Positions 32,523-33,418 of a stretch of DNA of 33,418 nt are shown here, one piece after another. Position 1 is the first letter of the stretch; each line of letters starts with the position of its first letter. The notes under the pieces are model-generated. The model ran no database searches. It was given only the letters and a program-made list of their open reading frames with translations, and was not told the origin of the DNA. Where the stretch lies: NCBI GenBank assembly GCA_003833135.1, contig QZLH01000043.1:61510-94927 (forward strand), written 5' to 3'. Source of the DNA: Oehlia diaphana (taxonomy: Eukaryota > Glomeromycota > Glomeromycetes > Glomerales > Glomeraceae). The position numbers were made by a program, and so were the translations under genes.

Positions 32523-32795
32523 ATGAATGTTATATGGAAAGATGAAGTGATTCGAGAAATTCACAGAAGATTAATAGTGGATTGCACATTTATTGATGAT
32601 AGAGTAACATTTAAGGTATTAATTGATCCCTAATCCATGCATAACAGTATCAGTAAAACGCTTGCCCAAAAAATTTGTTTATATATTACTAGAATGTATG
32701 GATCAAAATATCCTGCTGCAGTAAAAGAGCTAGGCATTGGCGCAACAAATGCTGGTAATAAAGTGATTGTAAAAATATCTACTGTTAAAAACTGA
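32523..32795 (+). pseudogene. Unrecognised 90-codon gene with one in-frame TAA
   Basis: One frame runs from ATG (32523) to TGA (32793-32795), broken only by TAA at 32631-32633. The first part reads MNVIWKDEVIREIHRRLIVD; the second contains SISKTLAQKICLYITRMYG and KYPAAVKELGIGATNAGN. Composition is coding-like on both sides of the stop, and a new Met follows it two codons later (32637). A nonsense mutation (for example CAA to TAA), readthrough, or two short proteins are possible. I do not recognise the family. Confidence 0.45.
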
Positions 32796-32832
32796 GAGAT
32801 GATAAAATTATGAATCATTCTAACTATGGTAA

Positions 32833-33210
32833 TTATTTCTTGCTTGGTGAAACTTTAGATAGGAGCCGTTTCATTGCACGCACTGATAGATGGTTCATCG
32901 CAGTCAAAATAATTGTTTCATCTGATGAGTCAATATCATAAGCAAATCGTGTGGTTGGTCAACGGTACAAAAAATTGTGAATTATTAACTTGTCAAAACC
33001 AATTTCTTCACTCAAGTTATCTTCTAAAATATATCCTTGATCCTCTGCCTTCACTATTGCTTCCATGGTTTTGATTAAATCAGAATCTTTCCAAAGTGGT
33101 GGATTTGGCTTATAATTTAATTCTTAGGATGGTTATGATGGAGACCATATCTCAACTTATTATATTCTGATTCGTAAACTGAAAATTTGCTATCAAAACA
33201 ATTAGTTTAA
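32833..33210 (-). pseudogene. Unrecognised gene remnant with nonsense and frameshift
   Basis: Minus-strand frame from about 33125 to the TAA at 32833-32835. It contains PPLWKDSDLIKTMEAIVKAE, then DQGYILEDNLSEEIGFDKL, IHNFLYR, an in-frame TGA (32961-32959), then TTRFAYDIDSSDETIILTAM and SVRAMKRLLSKVSPSKK. Upstream (33210-33122) a second frame reads FDSKFSVYESEYNKLRYGLH and must shift to join. The coding character is clear but the gene is broken at least twice. It converges on the 32523-32795 remnant. Family unknown. Confidence 0.5.
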
Positions 33211-33418
33211 GATCCGATTCGCGTATGAACGACAGAAAATTACTATATAAATTCCGGGAACGGTTATTATAAAAATAGCAAAATTGGCAAAATATTACAG
33301 ACTATAAAAACCGCAAATGATCACGATGTAACACCAAAATTCACATGATGAAACCTTAAATACTAAAGACGATATTTATCAAAAAAAATTTTGAGTTTTA
33401 TTTATTTTTTAAGAACTT
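33211..33418. other. Window end, no feature seen
   Basis: AT-rich sequence with no supported gene or repeat. Confidence 0.5.

Overview
The window looks like nuclear DNA of an arbuscular mycorrhizal fungus of the Rhizophagus/Glomus type. This is inferred from the gene families, not from a search. The DNA is very AT-rich, with long poly-A and poly-T runs. Genes have short GT-AG introns. The families are those known to be heavily expanded in Glomeromycotina: BTB-BACK-TLDc proteins, F-box proteins with leucine-rich tails, and small lectin-like proteins, set among eroded retroelements. No bacterial, organellar or rRNA/tRNA signals were seen.

Layout. 0.3-1.1 kb: a lineage-type gene on the minus strand, split by a frameshift. 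1.1-6.4 kb: no convincing gene, with dispersed repeats, polypurine and poly-A tracts. 6.4-10.9 kb: a minus-strand cluster holding an intact two-exon BTB-BACK-TLDc gene, a fossil BTB exon, and a second BTB-BACK-TLDc copy. That second copy is broken and lies in frame behind a multi-exon beta-trefoil (R-type) lectin gene. 10.9-14.6 kb: repeats and eroded sequence. 14.6-16.2 kb: an intact single-exon F-box gene. 18.9-19.7 kb: a jacalin-fold lectin gene with a C-terminal membrane segment. 21.5-30.6 kb: three paralogous seven-exon genes, here called LM1 (+), LM2 (+) and LM3 (-), each encoding a LamG-like domain followed by MIR repeats. LM2 and LM3 converge. A LINE reverse-transcriptase tail lies between LM1 and LM2. 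31.5-33.2 kb: three short coding remnants, each with a single frameshift or nonsense lesion.

The genes do not form a pathway. The shared theme is beta-rich binding modules (R-type lectin, jacalin, LamG, MIR) beside BTB and F-box proteins, families that often serve as ubiquitin-ligase adaptors. The strongest observations are in the LamG-MIR trio. LM1 has lost the acceptor AG of its fifth intron and LM3 has lost the donor GT of its sixth. Both lesions are G-to-A on the sense strand and both affect the last MIR module, while the downstream exons remain intact. LM1 is also a mosaic: its 5' half matches LM3 and its 3' half, introns included, matches LM2, which suggests gene conversion. All three share an upstream block with a TATA box about 130 bp before the start codon. 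The lectin-BTB chimera at 10 kb, where the BTB start codon has been deleted, is the other notable structure.
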